Assembly: GCF_900141845.1 (NCBI RefSeq)
Contig: NZ_FQZB01000005.1
Location: 310,001-374,000 of the forward strand
Direction: 5' to 3'
Length of the DNA: 64,000 nt
Origin: Clostridium cavendishii DSM 21758
GTDB taxonomy: Bacteria; Bacillota; Clostridia; Clostridiales; Clostridiaceae
The notes beneath the pieces were generated by a model that worked only from the letters and a program-made list of their open reading frames with translations, ran no database searches and was not told the DNA's origin. Positions 41,262 to 50,110 of the stretch are shown piece after piece. The translations under genes and the position numbers were made by a program. Positions within the stretch are counted from its first letter, which is position 1; every line of letters begins with the position of its first letter.

Positions 41262-41310
41262 TAAAAAGCATACCTTCCTGTGAATTATAACGAGGAAGGT
41301 ATGTTTTTTA
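41262..41310 (+). terminator. Terminator of the BceAB-type operon
   Basis: GCATACCTTCCT pairs with AGGAAGGTATG, flanked by A and T runs. Confidence 0.9.
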
Positions 41311-41440
41311 ATATTATAAATTTGATTTAATTTTAAATAAATATTGTTTATAAGCGCTTCATTTAAATGATATTTATTAATTAAATATAGGATAAATAAG
41401 ATTGTTAAAATATAACGTCTTTAGTATCAATTTGTAGAGA

Positions 41441-41493
41441 TATTTTAATGGGGTATCTCTTAGCGTAAGTGTGCTTATACCTAAAAGATTAAC
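41441..41493 (+). other. Possible structured leader of the dehydratase-like operon
   Basis: AGAGATA..TATCTCT forms one hairpin, followed by a GGTAT..ATACC pairing and a small AGC..GCT stem in TTAGCGTAAGTGTGCTTA. It lies about 100-150 bases before the first gene, in a 280-base gap. No known riboswitch was recognised. Confidence 0.3.
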
Positions 41494-41590
41494 TTAATTT
41501 AAAATGTAGATTATATATGGTATTTTTGAATAAATTTAATTTGTTTTGGTTAAATTATTAGCATATTGAGTTTTTGAAAGGATTGATATT

Positions 41591-42532
41591 ATGAAAAAGG
41601 AGACTATAATAGGCATACCACGAGCTTTTTTATATTTTAAATATAAGTATTTATGGGAAACTTTTTTTAAGGAATTGAACTGTAAAATTTTGATAAGTCC
41701 TGAAACAAATAGAAAAATATTAAAAGATGGTATTGCTAATTCAATAGATGAAAGTTGTTTATCTTCTAAGATTTATATGGGGCATGTATATTATTTAATA
41801 GATAAAGTTGATTACATATTAGTTCCTAGGATTGTTAACTTTGGTAAAAAGGATGTTGTTTGTACAAAGTTTAATGCATTATATGATATTGTTAATAACA
41901 CTTTTAGAAATGTGAAATTGTTGGACTACAATATAGACATAGAAGAAAAACAAAGCGAATTTAAAGGTTTTATGAAAATGGGAAGAGCATTAGGGAAGGA
42001 CTATATAAAAGTATTAAAAGCATATTTAAAAGCTAAAAAAATGGAAGATTATTATAATCATAAGAAAGTTAAAGTTCAGGAAGAATTATTAGAGAATAGT
42101 GATAAGTTAAAGATTTTAATAGTTTCACATCCTTACAATATATATGATAAATTAATAGGATATCCGATAATTAAATTTTTAGAAAGTTTTGATGTTGTAC
42201 CTATATATTCAGATGTGGCTAATAAAGAAGAAGTAATGCAAAGATCAAAGGAAATTTCAAAAACTTTATATTGGATATATAATAAAGAATTAATAGGCGC
42301 GATGCAACATTACATAAATAAAATAGATGGAATTATATTTTTATCTACATTTCCTTGTGGGCCTGATTCATTAGTAACAGAGTTGTGTCTTAGAAAAATA
42401 AAAGGAATACCTATGACGAATATTATATTAGATGAATTACAGGGGGAGGCAGGAATCTATACAAGGATAGAAAGTTTTATTGACATAATTAAAGAAAGAA
42501 ATAATAGGAGGAAAATAACTAATGGCAAATAA
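41591..42532 (+). CDS. Acyl-CoA dehydratase activase-related protein (DUF2229)
   Basis: The 313-residue protein starts 'IIGIPRAFLYFKYKYLWETF', then has 'ETNRKILKDGIANSIDESCL' (Cys56) and later 'FPCGPDSLV', the pattern of the DUF2229 part of the large activase-dehydratase proteins. In many clostridia this domain is fused with a BadF-type ATPase and a HgdB-like part in one chain of about 1400 residues; here they are three genes. The chemistry is unknown; an ATP-driven radical electron transfer system is inferred. Its end overlaps the next gene by 11 bases. Confidence 0.8.
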   Translation: MKKETIIGIPRAFLYFKYKYLWETFFKELNCKILISPETNRKILKDGIANSIDESCLSSKIYMGHVYYLIDKVDYILVPRIVNFGKKDVVCTKFNALYDIVNNTFRNVKLLDYNIDIEEKQSEFKGFMKMGRALGKDYIKVLKAYLKAKKMEDYYNHKKVKVQEELLENSDKLKILIVSHPYNIYDKLIGYPIIKFLESFDVVPIYSDVANKEEVMQRSKEISKTLYWIYNKELIGAMQHYINKIDGIIFLSTFPCGPDSLVTELCLRKIKGIPMTNIILDELQGEAGIYTRIESFIDIIKERNNRRKITNGK

Positions 42533-43613
42533 AGAAAGAATAATTAGTTTTCCACATATAGGTAACTATTATGTTGCAATAGAGTTTTTAATAAAAAATA
42601 CATTAAATATGAAGATTTTAATACCGCCTCCAATAACAAAAAAAACTATAGAATTAGGTAGTAAATATAGCCCAGATTTTGTTTGTGTACCGTTTAAGTA
42701 TAATTTAGGAAACTATATAGAAGCTTTAGAGGCTGGAGCAAATTTTTTAGTGCAAGCAGGTGGTGGTTGTAGATTTGGTTACTATGGAGAAACTCAAGAG
42801 CAAATTTTAAAAGATATTGGATATGATTTTGAATTTTTAAGTATTTTAAATACAGATGATTTAAGTCCATTTTCTACATATGGGATATTTAAAAATTTAA
42901 ATCCGAAGCTTTCTTTAAGAAAATTTACATATTATTTTTCATTAACATTTAAAATGGTTGAAGTAATAGATAGCATAGAAGAATATATTAGAGAAAATAT
43001 AGGGTTTGAAGTTAAGAAAGGAAGCTTTGAAAAATTACAAAAAAATTTTTTAAACGAAATAAAAACAATTAATAATTTTAAAGAGATTAAAAGCTTATAT
43101 AAAAAATATGATACATTATTTAAAAATGTATCAATTAATAAACCTCAAAATCCAATTAGAGTTGGTATTGTAGGCGAATTGTATACTGTTATGGAACCAT
43201 ATGGCAGCTATTTTATTGAGAAAGAATTGGCTAAAAAAGGAATTGAAATAACAAGATTTATAACAGTAACGTATCTATTTAAAAAACATCCAAAAGCCAA
43301 AGATTTAATTAAAAATTCAGGTAAATATTTAAAGTATACAATAGGAGCGGATGGTACTGATAGTGTATCAAAAGCAAAACAACTTGCGGAAGCTGGCTAC
43401 GATGGAATTATACATTTTAAACCATTTGGCTGTACTCCAGAGGTAAATGCAATGCCAATGTTACAAAATATAAGTAATGATTATAACATGCCAATATTAT
43501 ATTTTAGTTTCGATTCGCAATCATCTGAAACAGGAATAAAAACAAGATTAGAAGCATTTTATGATATGATTTCTATGAAGAGGGAGAAAGAAAAATGCAA
43601 AAATGTTATTTAG
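42522..43613 (+). CDS. 2-hydroxyacyl-CoA dehydratase (HgdB)-like protein
   Basis: The 363-residue protein has the cysteine pattern of the HgdB/BcrC-like superfamily: 'YSPDFVCVPFKYNLGNYIEA', 'VQAGGGCRFGYYGETQEQIL', and near the end 'HFKPFGCTPEVNAMPMLQ'. These cysteines would hold an iron-sulfur cluster. True 2-hydroxyglutaryl-CoA dehydratases have two unlike subunits and lie with CoA transferases, neither of which is seen here. Substrate unknown. AGGAGG lies within the preceding gene's end. Confidence 0.8.
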   Translation: MANKERIISFPHIGNYYVAIEFLIKNTLNMKILIPPPITKKTIELGSKYSPDFVCVPFKYNLGNYIEALEAGANFLVQAGGGCRFGYYGETQEQILKDIGYDFEFLSILNTDDLSPFSTYGIFKNLNPKLSLRKFTYYFSLTFKMVEVIDSIEEYIRENIGFEVKKGSFEKLQKNFLNEIKTINNFKEIKSLYKKYDTLFKNVSINKPQNPIRVGIVGELYTVMEPYGSYFIEKELAKKGIEITRFITVTYLFKKHPKAKDLIKNSGKYLKYTIGADGTDSVSKAKQLAEAGYDGIIHFKPFGCTPEVNAMPMLQNISNDYNMPILYFSFDSQSSETGIKTRLEAFYDMISMKREKEKCKNVI

Positions 43614-44542
43614 GAATAGATATAGGTTCTATATCAACAAAAGGTGTAATTATAGATAGCGATGATAATATAATAGCAGAAAAATATATTTGGACAGAAG
43701 CTGATCCTATTAATGCTGTTAAAAGATTAATACATGATTTAAAAAAGCAAGTAGAAGGAAAAGATATTAAAGTTAAAGCGGTAGGAACTACAGGGTCAGC
43801 AAGAAAGTTAATAGGTACAATTCTTAATGCACAAATTGTTAAAAATGAAATTACAGCACATGCTATAGGAACACTTTCTATTTATCCAGAAGTAAGAACA
43901 ATTTTTGAAATTGGAGGGCAAGATTCTAAAATTATTTTAGTGCAGGATGGAATAGTTGTTGATTATGCAATGAACACTTTATGTGCCGCAGGAACAGGTT
44001 CATTTTTATCGTCTCAAGCTAAACGTTTGGGAGTGAAAGTTGAAGAATTTGGAAAGTTAGCATTAAAGTCAAAGAATCCAACAAAAATAGCTGCTAGATG
44101 TACTGTTTTTGCTGAATCAGATTTAGTGCATAAGGCTCAAATAGGTCATAAAAAGGAAGATATTATAGCTGGTTTATGTAGGGCTGTTGTTACAAATTAT
44201 TTAAACAATGTAGGAAAAGGAAAAGCTATAAAAGCGCCAATAGTATTTCAAGGTGGAGTAAGTAAAAATGTTGGAGTAATAAGAGCATTTGAAGAAGAAA
44301 CAGAAGAAAAAATATATGTGGATAAATATGGACACTTAATGGGAGCTCTAGGGGTAGCTAAACTTGCTAAAAACTCAGGAAAAGAACAAAATTTTGATTT
44401 TGATATAGCAGAAATGAATTTTGAAACCAGAGGAGTTGAATGTGGTAAGTGTGCTAATAATTGTGAGATTATTTGTATTTATAAAAATAACAATTTAATT
44501 GATGCTTGGGGAAATAAATGTGATAATGGAGCAGTTGTTTAG
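43595..44542 (+). CDS. BadF/BadG/HgdC-type activase ATPase with extra Cys-rich tail
   Basis: The 315-residue ATPase has the ASKHA phosphate loop 'GIDIGSISTKGVIID', 'EIGGQDSK', and the cluster-binding cysteines Cys130 (in 'LCAAGTGSFL') and Cys169 (in 'AARCTVFAESDL'). They are 39 residues apart, as in HgdC, where two subunits share one [4Fe-4S] cluster. An additional C-terminal stretch (about 275-315) adds CxxCxxxC and two more cysteines ('VECGKCANNCEIIC'), perhaps a second cluster. It would use ATP to push an electron onto the HgdB-like partner encoded just before; the genes overlap by 19 bases. Confidence 0.88.
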   Translation: MQKCYLGIDIGSISTKGVIIDSDDNIIAEKYIWTEADPINAVKRLIHDLKKQVEGKDIKVKAVGTTGSARKLIGTILNAQIVKNEITAHAIGTLSIYPEVRTIFEIGGQDSKIILVQDGIVVDYAMNTLCAAGTGSFLSSQAKRLGVKVEEFGKLALKSKNPTKIAARCTVFAESDLVHKAQIGHKKEDIIAGLCRAVVTNYLNNVGKGKAIKAPIVFQGGVSKNVGVIRAFEEETEEKIYVDKYGHLMGALGVAKLAKNSGKEQNFDFDIAEMNFETRGVECGKCANNCEIICIYKNNNLIDAWGNKCDNGAVV

Positions 44543-44684
44543 TATTCTTTAGAACCACTATAAAATGAGCAAATAGTTATATAGTTAATTATCTATACTT
44601 CTAAACATATTTAATGCAACTAATACTCATTGACATGACAAAGTTAATATTACCCAGAATCCAAGATTAAAGTATTTACTTATA

Positions 44685-44709
44685 GTAATATTTTAATTAT
44701 AAATATTAC
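44685..44709 (+). terminator. Weak hairpin after the activase gene
   Basis: GTAATATTT pairs with AAATATTAC. It has no GC clamp or T-run, so termination is uncertain. The rest of 44543-44770 shows nothing else. Confidence 0.3.
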
Positions 44710-44771
44710 TTCACTAAAATAATTGAGTGGTTATAAAATTATATTAAAAAATTTATAAGCAGGATTTTTCC

Positions 44772-44799
44772 TTGACAATATTTGTACTATAAATATATA
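44772..44799 (+). promoter_or_regulatory. Promoter of argS
   Basis: TTGACA (44772-44777) and TATATA (44794-44799) are 16 bases apart, about 30 bases before the T-box stem I. Confidence 0.6.
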
Positions 44800-44825
44800 A
44801 TTAATTTAAATTAATATTTAAAGTC

Positions 44826-45068
44826 TAAGAAGAGGAAAGTAGCTTTAATGGTGATCTCAAGCGAATAGGGGTAGAGTGTAAGCCCTATAGATTATGTTTT
44901 AGTGAAGTAGAACCTTGGAGATGCTTTATGAAAGTATATATTATGTATAAGTAATAAAAGCCGTTAAATTCGTTAAGTTATTAAGTGGGTAGAACATTTC
45001 TACCAAATTGAGTGGTACCGCGGAACATAGTCCGTCTCTTTGAATAGAGACAGGACTTTATTTTTTTG
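44826..45068 (+). promoter_or_regulatory. T-box riboswitch of argS (AGA specifier)
   Basis: The leader starts AAGAAGAGGAAAGTAGC and contains the T-box sequence GAGTGGTACCGCGG (45010-45023). It ends in the terminator GTCCGTCTCT/AGAGACAGGAC followed by TTTATTTTTTT. In the specifier loop ('GTAGAACC') the codon AGA (44909-44911) followed by A fits an arginine specifier. Uncharged arginyl-tRNA would stabilise the antiterminator and turn on argS. Confidence 0.88.
45030..45068 (+). terminator. T-box terminator
   Basis: GTCCGTCTCT and AGAGACAGGAC pair with one bulge, followed by TTTATTTTTTT. The left arm also takes part in the antiterminator. Confidence 0.85.
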
Positions 45069-45116
45069 TATCACATTTTTTAAATTTGTCAAAACTATTT
45101 CTAGGAGGAGATATTT

Positions 45117-46808
45117 ATGGATTATAAAATTTTAGTTGCAGAAAGAATTAAAGAACATGTGGATTTAGAATTAGAAGTTATTAGTAAGCTTATTGAAATA
45201 CCACCAAGACCAGAGATGGGAGATTTCGCTTTTCCATGCTTCCAACTTTCAAAAGTTATGAGAAAAGCACCAAATATTATAGCTACAGAACTTGCATCTC
45301 AAATTAATAAAGAAAGCTTTGAAAGAATTGAATGTTTAGGACCATACTTAAACTTTTTCGTAGATAAAGTAGCATTTTCTAAAAATATAATTGAAAAAGT
45401 ATTATTAGATGGTGATTTATATGGTTCTTCTAAAGATGGAGAAGGTAAAAATGTTGTGGTTGAATATTCTTCACCAAATATTGCAAAGCCATTTCACGTA
45501 GGACATTTATTTACAACAGCTATAGGACATTCTTTATATAAAATGTTAAGCTTTGAGGGTTACAATACTACTAGAATAAATCACTTAGGTGATTGGGGAA
45601 CTCAATTTGGTAAGCTTATATCAGCCTATAAGAGATGGGTTGATGAAGAAGCTTTAGAAAAAGAGCCTATAACTGAACTTTTAAGAATATATGTTAAGTT
45701 CCATGATGAAGCTGAAAAAAATCCGGAGCTTGAGGATGAAGGAAGAGCTTATTTTAAAAAGTTAGAACAAGGTGATGAAGAAGCCGTAGCTCTATGGAAG
45801 AGATTTAGAAATCTAAGTTTAAAAGAATTCAACAAAATTTATGATCTTTTAGGTGTTGACTTTGATTCTTGGGCTGGGGAAAGCTTCTATAACGATAAAA
45901 TGGATGACATGGTTAAAGAGCTTGAAACTAAGGGTATACTTACTGAAAGCAATGGTGCAAAGGTAGTAATGCTTGATGAATACAATATGCCACCATGTAT
46001 AGTGGTAAAATCAGATGGAGCTTCAATTTATGCTACAAGAGATTTAACAGCTGCTATGTATAGAAAGAAGGAATATGACTTCCACAAATGTATTTATGTA
46101 GTTGGTAAAGATCAAATACTTCATTTTAATCAAGTATTTAAAACTTTAGAACTTGCAGGACATGAATGGGCAAAGGATTGTGTTCATATACCATTTGGTA
46201 TAGTTAAGTTTGCTGATAAAAAGCTTTCGACAAGAAAAGGTGATGTAGTTTTACTTGAAGATTTATTAAGTGAAGCAGTGGCTAAAACTTTAGAAACAAT
46301 AAAGGAAAAAAACCCTAACTTAGAAAATAAAGAAGATGTAGCTAAAAAGATAGGTATAGGAGCTATATTATTTACTTATCTTAAAAATTCAAGAGAAAGA
46401 GATATAGTTTTCGATTGGAAGGAAATGCTTAGCTTTGAAGGAGAAACAGGTCCATATGTTCAATATGCTTATGCAAGAGCAAATAGTATACTTTTAAATG
46501 CAAAAGATATAACTGGAGAAGCTGATTTTTCAAAATTAACATCAAAAGAAGAATTTGAACTTGCTAAGACTTTAGAAGGACTTAATAAATCAGTTCTATA
46601 TGCAATAGAAAAGTTAGAACCATCAATTTTAACTAGATATGTTATAGACGTGGCTAAGGCATTCAACAAATTCTACAATGCACATCATGTTCTAAACATA
46701 GAAGATGAAGGATTAAAGATTGCAAGATTAAAACTTATAGAAGCCACTTGTCAAGTAATTAAGAACTCTTTAAATCTTATAGGTTTAGATGTAGTAGAAA
46801 AGATGTAA
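45117..46808 (+). CDS. argS: Arginine-tRNA ligase
   Basis: The 563-residue class I synthetase joins arginine to its tRNA. The N-terminal additional domain (about 1-80) is followed by the nucleotide-binding HVGH motif at 127-130 ('KPFHVGHLFTT'), the KMSK-equivalent loop 'KKLSTRKGDV', and the DALR anticodon domain at the end ('SFEGETGPYVQYAYARA' to the C-terminus). Normal length. AGGAGG precedes the ATG, and the T-box leader upstream controls it by tRNA charging. Confidence 0.97.
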   Translation: MDYKILVAERIKEHVDLELEVISKLIEIPPRPEMGDFAFPCFQLSKVMRKAPNIIATELASQINKESFERIECLGPYLNFFVDKVAFSKNIIEKVLLDGDLYGSSKDGEGKNVVVEYSSPNIAKPFHVGHLFTTAIGHSLYKMLSFEGYNTTRINHLGDWGTQFGKLISAYKRWVDEEALEKEPITELLRIYVKFHDEAEKNPELEDEGRAYFKKLEQGDEEAVALWKRFRNLSLKEFNKIYDLLGVDFDSWAGESFYNDKMDDMVKELETKGILTESNGAKVVMLDEYNMPPCIVVKSDGASIYATRDLTAAMYRKKEYDFHKCIYVVGKDQILHFNQVFKTLELAGHEWAKDCVHIPFGIVKFADKKLSTRKGDVVLLEDLLSEAVAKTLETIKEKNPNLENKEDVAKKIGIGAILFTYLKNSRERDIVFDWKEMLSFEGETGPYVQYAYARANSILLNAKDITGEADFSKLTSKEEFELAKTLEGLNKSVLYAIEKLEPSILTRYVIDVAKAFNKFYNAHHVLNIEDEGLKIARLKLIEATCQVIKNSLNLIGLDVVEKM

Positions 46809-46813
46809 TAGAT

Positions 46814-47599
46814 ATGGAGATTATTAATAGGGTGATAAAATCACCCTTAGATAATATCCTTATAGATAAATATAATCTTCAAAATTCTATATTTTTTGAT
46901 ATAGAGACTACTGGATTTAATAAGGATGTAGATAAGATATTTTCAATATCTATAGGGAGATTTAAGGGGGATTTTTATAAAGCTACTGTTCTTTTTGGAC
47001 TTGATGAAGAAGAGCTTTTAAAGGAGTTTATAAGATTAAGTAAATCAAAGGATTACTGGTGTTCTTTTAATGGATTGGCATTTGATGAGCCATTTATTTT
47101 GAGAAGATTGGAAATTTTGAATCTAAGCTCTATTTTAATTAATGAACATAAGGATTTTTATAGACTTATAGCACCTTACGAAAAAGGATTAAACTTAAAA
47201 GGAATGAGTCTAAAAGAAATAGAGTCTCATGTTGGGATATATAGAGAAGATTTGTTAACAGGACAAGAATGTAAAGAAGCATTTTTTGAATATTTAGAAA
47301 CTAATGCTCAAGAATTAAAAAATAAAATAATGCTTCATAATATAGAAGACGTTTTATATCTTCCGTTGCTTTTTAAACTGTTAGAAGAAATAAAAAGCAG
47401 AAAATTAAAAAAGGAAAGCCTAGCATTACCTACTCAAAGATCCTTTATTAAAAAGTTAATAAAAATAAAATCTTTAAATTTATCTCATATAAATTATGAA
47501 GAATTATCTAAAAAAGATGCTTCTAGACTTATAAATGAGCTTAATCAAAAAGACTTAAATTATGATAATATAGAAAAAATAATAAAATCCACTATCTAA
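46814..47599 (+). CDS. RNase H-like exonuclease domain protein (YprB-like)
   Basis: The 261-residue protein has the DnaQ-like first motif 'IFFDIETTGFNKDVDKIFSI', the second 'WCSFNGLAFDEPFI' and the third 'HNIEDVLYLP', the DEDD set of the RNase_H_2/YprB family. It would cleave nucleic acid with two metal ions; the real substrate is not known. It begins five bases after argS without its own clear ribosome site, so it is likely read by reinitiation after argS and shares the T-box control. This gene order may be local rather than functional. Confidence 0.75.
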   Translation: MEIINRVIKSPLDNILIDKYNLQNSIFFDIETTGFNKDVDKIFSISIGRFKGDFYKATVLFGLDEEELLKEFIRLSKSKDYWCSFNGLAFDEPFILRRLEILNLSSILINEHKDFYRLIAPYEKGLNLKGMSLKEIESHVGIYREDLLTGQECKEAFFEYLETNAQELKNKIMLHNIEDVLYLPLLFKLLEEIKSRKLKKESLALPTQRSFIKKLIKIKSLNLSHINYEELSKKDASRLINELNQKDLNYDNIEKIIKSTI

Positions 47600-47617
47600 C
47601 TAGATAGTGGATTTTAT
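47583..47617. terminator. Bidirectional terminator
   Basis: AAAATCCACTATCTA pairs with TAGATAGTGGATTTT; it overlaps the end of the nuclease gene and also faces the convergent feo genes. Confidence 0.85.
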
Positions 47618-47754
47618 TATTTTTTATTTTTATACTTAGGACAATGAGAAGAACAGCTTCCGCAGTTACATTGTCCCTTAGATGAATTCTTTATATTTTT
47701 TAAAATTATAAATATTGCTAAAAGCACTATTAATATTGTTATGAAGATTTCCAT
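47617..47754 (-). CDS. FeoB-associated Cys-rich membrane protein, 45 aa
   Basis: The minus-strand ATG at 47754 gives a 45-residue protein with one membrane helix ('FITILIVLLAIFIILKNIK') and a C-terminal cysteine cluster (CNCGSCSSHC). This is the FeoB-associated protein family, a small partner found after feoB in Firmicutes and thought to help iron passage. It follows feoB by 29 bases in the same direction. Confidence 0.85.
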   Translation of the reverse strand: MEIFITILIVLLAIFIILKNIKNSSKGQCNCGSCSSHCPKYKNKK

Positions 47755-47783
47755 TTTAAATCACCTTCTTTTAAAATTAAGGT

Positions 47784-49550
47784 CTATAGAATTAGAGAAC
47801 CTAAATTGTAAATTATAAAGGCTACTATCCAAGCTAAAGTAAGTTGGTAAGTTATTGAAAATAAGGTCATCTTGTTTCCGTATTCTTTTTTCATTGCTCC
47901 TATAACTGATACGCAAGGTGTATATAAAAGAACAAATGCCATAAAAGCATATGCTGAAATTTGAGTAAAATAATTAGGAAGTACAGTGGATAAATCTCCT
48001 AAATAAATAACTTCCATTGTAGATAATACTGTTTCTTTTGCAAGTATTCCAGTCAAAAGTGAAACTGATGCTTGCCAAGTTCCAAAACCTAAAGGTTTAA
48101 ATACAGGAGCTATAAAACTGCCTATAGAGAATAAAAAGCTATCATTTATATTAGATGTTATTCCATTAAAATTAAAATTTTGTAGAAACCATATTAAAAC
48201 AGATACTGCGAAAATAACTGTTCCTGCTTTTTTTAAGAAACCTTTTCCCTTATCCCAAGTGTTTTTAATAACATTTTTGGGTTCTGGTAATTTGTATTCA
48301 GGTAATTCTATTATAAAAGGTTCTTCATCTTTTTTAAAAATTGTATTTTTAAATAATAAGCCTATTAGAAATGCCATAATTACACCTAAAAAGTATAATG
48401 ATGCAACAACTAAGCTAGCGTGACCTTTAAAAAATACAGAAGCAAATATAGCATATACAGGAAGTCTAGCATTACAAGACATTAAAGGGACAAGTAATGC
48501 TGTAAGCTTTCTGTCTTTTTCGCTTTCTAGTGTCCTAGCAGACATTATAGCTGGAACAGAACATCCAAAGCCAACAACCATTGGTATAAATGCTTTTCCA
48601 GATAGACCTACTTTTCTCATAAGTTTATCCATTATGAAAGCAACTCTTGCCATATATCCGCTATCTTCTAATAGACTAATACAAAAGAATAAAGCAAGTA
48701 TAACTGGTAACAATGCTATTATGCTAAAAACCCCAGCTATTATTCCATTAACTATTAAAGATTTAAACCATGGAGAAGTTCCAGTTAAAAGGTTACTTAT
48801 AAATGGCGAGAGATTATTAGATACAAATTCCTTTAAAAGATCTGATAGTGGAAGTCCTACCCAGCTAAAGGTAAATTCAAATATAATAATCATTATTAAT
48901 ATAAATAGTGGATATGCTAAAAATGGATTTAAAAATACCTTGTCTATCTTTTCAGATGATTTCAATGAATCAGCGTTTTTATTAGATTTAATTGATGATT
49001 TTAGAATACTTTCTATATATCTATAGGTTTCACCTTCATCTTTAAAATCATAATTAATATCATCTTTAAATTTTTCAAAATTATTTGATTTTATAATATT
49101 TTGTACTTCAGAAATTCCCGTGCCTTTAGAAGCTACGAGACTAATGACTCTAACCTTAAGCTTTTTTTCAAGCTCGTCTAAATCCAATATAATTCCTTTC
49201 TTTTCAGCCACATCAATCATATTAACAACAAGTATTATTGGTTTTTTAAATTTCTTTAGCTGAAAAGTCAAGTATAAATTTCTATCTAAATTAGATGCAT
49301 CTACGATATTTAAAATGGCATCAACTTGTTCATTTTCTAAAAAATTTTTAGATACTTTTTCTTCATTAGAAAAGGTGTCCATAGCATATATTCCAGGTAA
49401 ATCTACAATTTTTATATTTTCATAAAAACCTTCTTTTTTTTCTACTGTAACTCCTGCCCAATTACCAACATGTTGATTAGAGCCTGTAAGTTCATTAAAT
49501 AAAGTGGTTTTTCCTACATTAGGATTACCTAGTAAAGCAATAGTTGTCAT
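47784..49550 (-). CDS. feoB: Ferrous iron transport protein B
   Basis: The 588-residue protein has an N-terminal G-protein domain with G1 GNPNVGKT (8-15), G3 DLPG (50-53) and G4 'NMID', then the helical GDI-like region and a membrane part of about eight helices with the two Gate regions ('GYMARVAFIMDKLMRKVGLS' and 'GFGTWQASVSLLTGILAKET'). It imports Fe(II). At 588 residues it is shorter than the 670-770 of many FeoBs, mostly in the linker and the C-terminal part, but it looks complete. Confidence 0.95.
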   Translation of the reverse strand: MTTIALLGNPNVGKTTLFNELTGSNQHVGNWAGVTVEKKEGFYENIKIVDLPGIYAMDTFSNEEKVSKNFLENEQVDAILNIVDASNLDRNLYLTFQLKKFKKPIILVVNMIDVAEKKGIILDLDELEKKLKVRVISLVASKGTGISEVQNIIKSNNFEKFKDDINYDFKDEGETYRYIESILKSSIKSNKNADSLKSSEKIDKVFLNPFLAYPLFILIMIIIFEFTFSWVGLPLSDLLKEFVSNNLSPFISNLLTGTSPWFKSLIVNGIIAGVFSIIALLPVILALFFCISLLEDSGYMARVAFIMDKLMRKVGLSGKAFIPMVVGFGCSVPAIMSARTLESEKDRKLTALLVPLMSCNARLPVYAIFASVFFKGHASLVVASLYFLGVIMAFLIGLLFKNTIFKKDEEPFIIELPEYKLPEPKNVIKNTWDKGKGFLKKAGTVIFAVSVLIWFLQNFNFNGITSNINDSFLFSIGSFIAPVFKPLGFGTWQASVSLLTGILAKETVLSTMEVIYLGDLSTVLPNYFTQISAYAFMAFVLLYTPCVSVIGAMKKEYGNKMTLFSITYQLTLAWIVAFIIYNLGSLIL

Positions 49551-49637
49551 TCAAACTCCTCCTGAAAATTAGTTATATTCTACAAAATAACTAGCAATAT
49601 AATTTGCATATTTGTTTTATTATTTTTAAAATATAAC

Positions 49638-49865
49638 TTATTTTATGAAAATATTTTTTGCGTCATTTTTTCTTATAGCTATATCAAAACCTCTAAGATT
49701 TAATACTATAGGATCGCCTAAAGGAGCAAATCTTTTTAATTGAATACTTGTACCTTCTATTAAACCTAAAGAAAGAAGTCTCTTTGCTAAATTTTCGTTT
49801 CCTAAAACATTATCTATAGTAGCCCATTCACCTGGTTTTAAATCGCAAATGCACATAATTAACAC
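49638..49865 (-). CDS. feoA: Ferrous iron transport protein A
   Basis: The 75-residue SH3-like protein ('KPGEWATIDNVLGNENLAKR', 'LGLIEGTSIQLKRFAPLGDP') is FeoA, a cytoplasmic helper of FeoB. It is the first gene of the minus-strand feoA-feoB-Cys-rich operon. A Fur-like box lies 9-27 bases upstream of its start. Confidence 0.92.
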   Translation of the reverse strand: MLIMCICDLKPGEWATIDNVLGNENLAKRLLSLGLIEGTSIQLKRFAPLGDPIVLNLRGFDIAIRKNDAKNIFIK

Positions 49866-49873
49866 CTCACATT

Positions 49874-49892
49874 GAATATCATTATCATTATA
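49874..49892 (-). promoter_or_regulatory. Fur-like box before feoA
   Basis: On the minus strand the 19 bases read TATAATGATAATGATATTC, three consecutive hexamers of the GATAAT type that make up Fur boxes. It lies between the promoter region and the feoA start, so iron-bound Fur would switch the operon off. Confidence 0.7.
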
Positions 49893-50110
49893 TAAATAAT
49901 AACACTTTGTTAAACTAAAGTCAATATGATAAAATTAACATAAAATTATCCAAAGTGAATCTTACAAAGAATTAAAAGTTGAATTTCTTGCCTTTAAATT
50001 TATAAAAATTTAAAAATTAAAAACTTTTAATAGTTAGTTAAAAAATAAACAATTCTTGAAAAGAGTAATTATTAATATTTATAATATACTAATAGCAGGA
50101 GGTGATTTAA

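Noticed and set aside
42522..44542. Classical hydroxyglutarate fermentation operon
   Set aside because: There is only one HgdB-like subunit, and the CoA transferase, dehydrogenase and decarboxylase genes are missing.
48634..49026. Plus-strand open frame of 130 codons
   Set aside because: It lies inside feoB on the other strand; feoB motifs cover this region.
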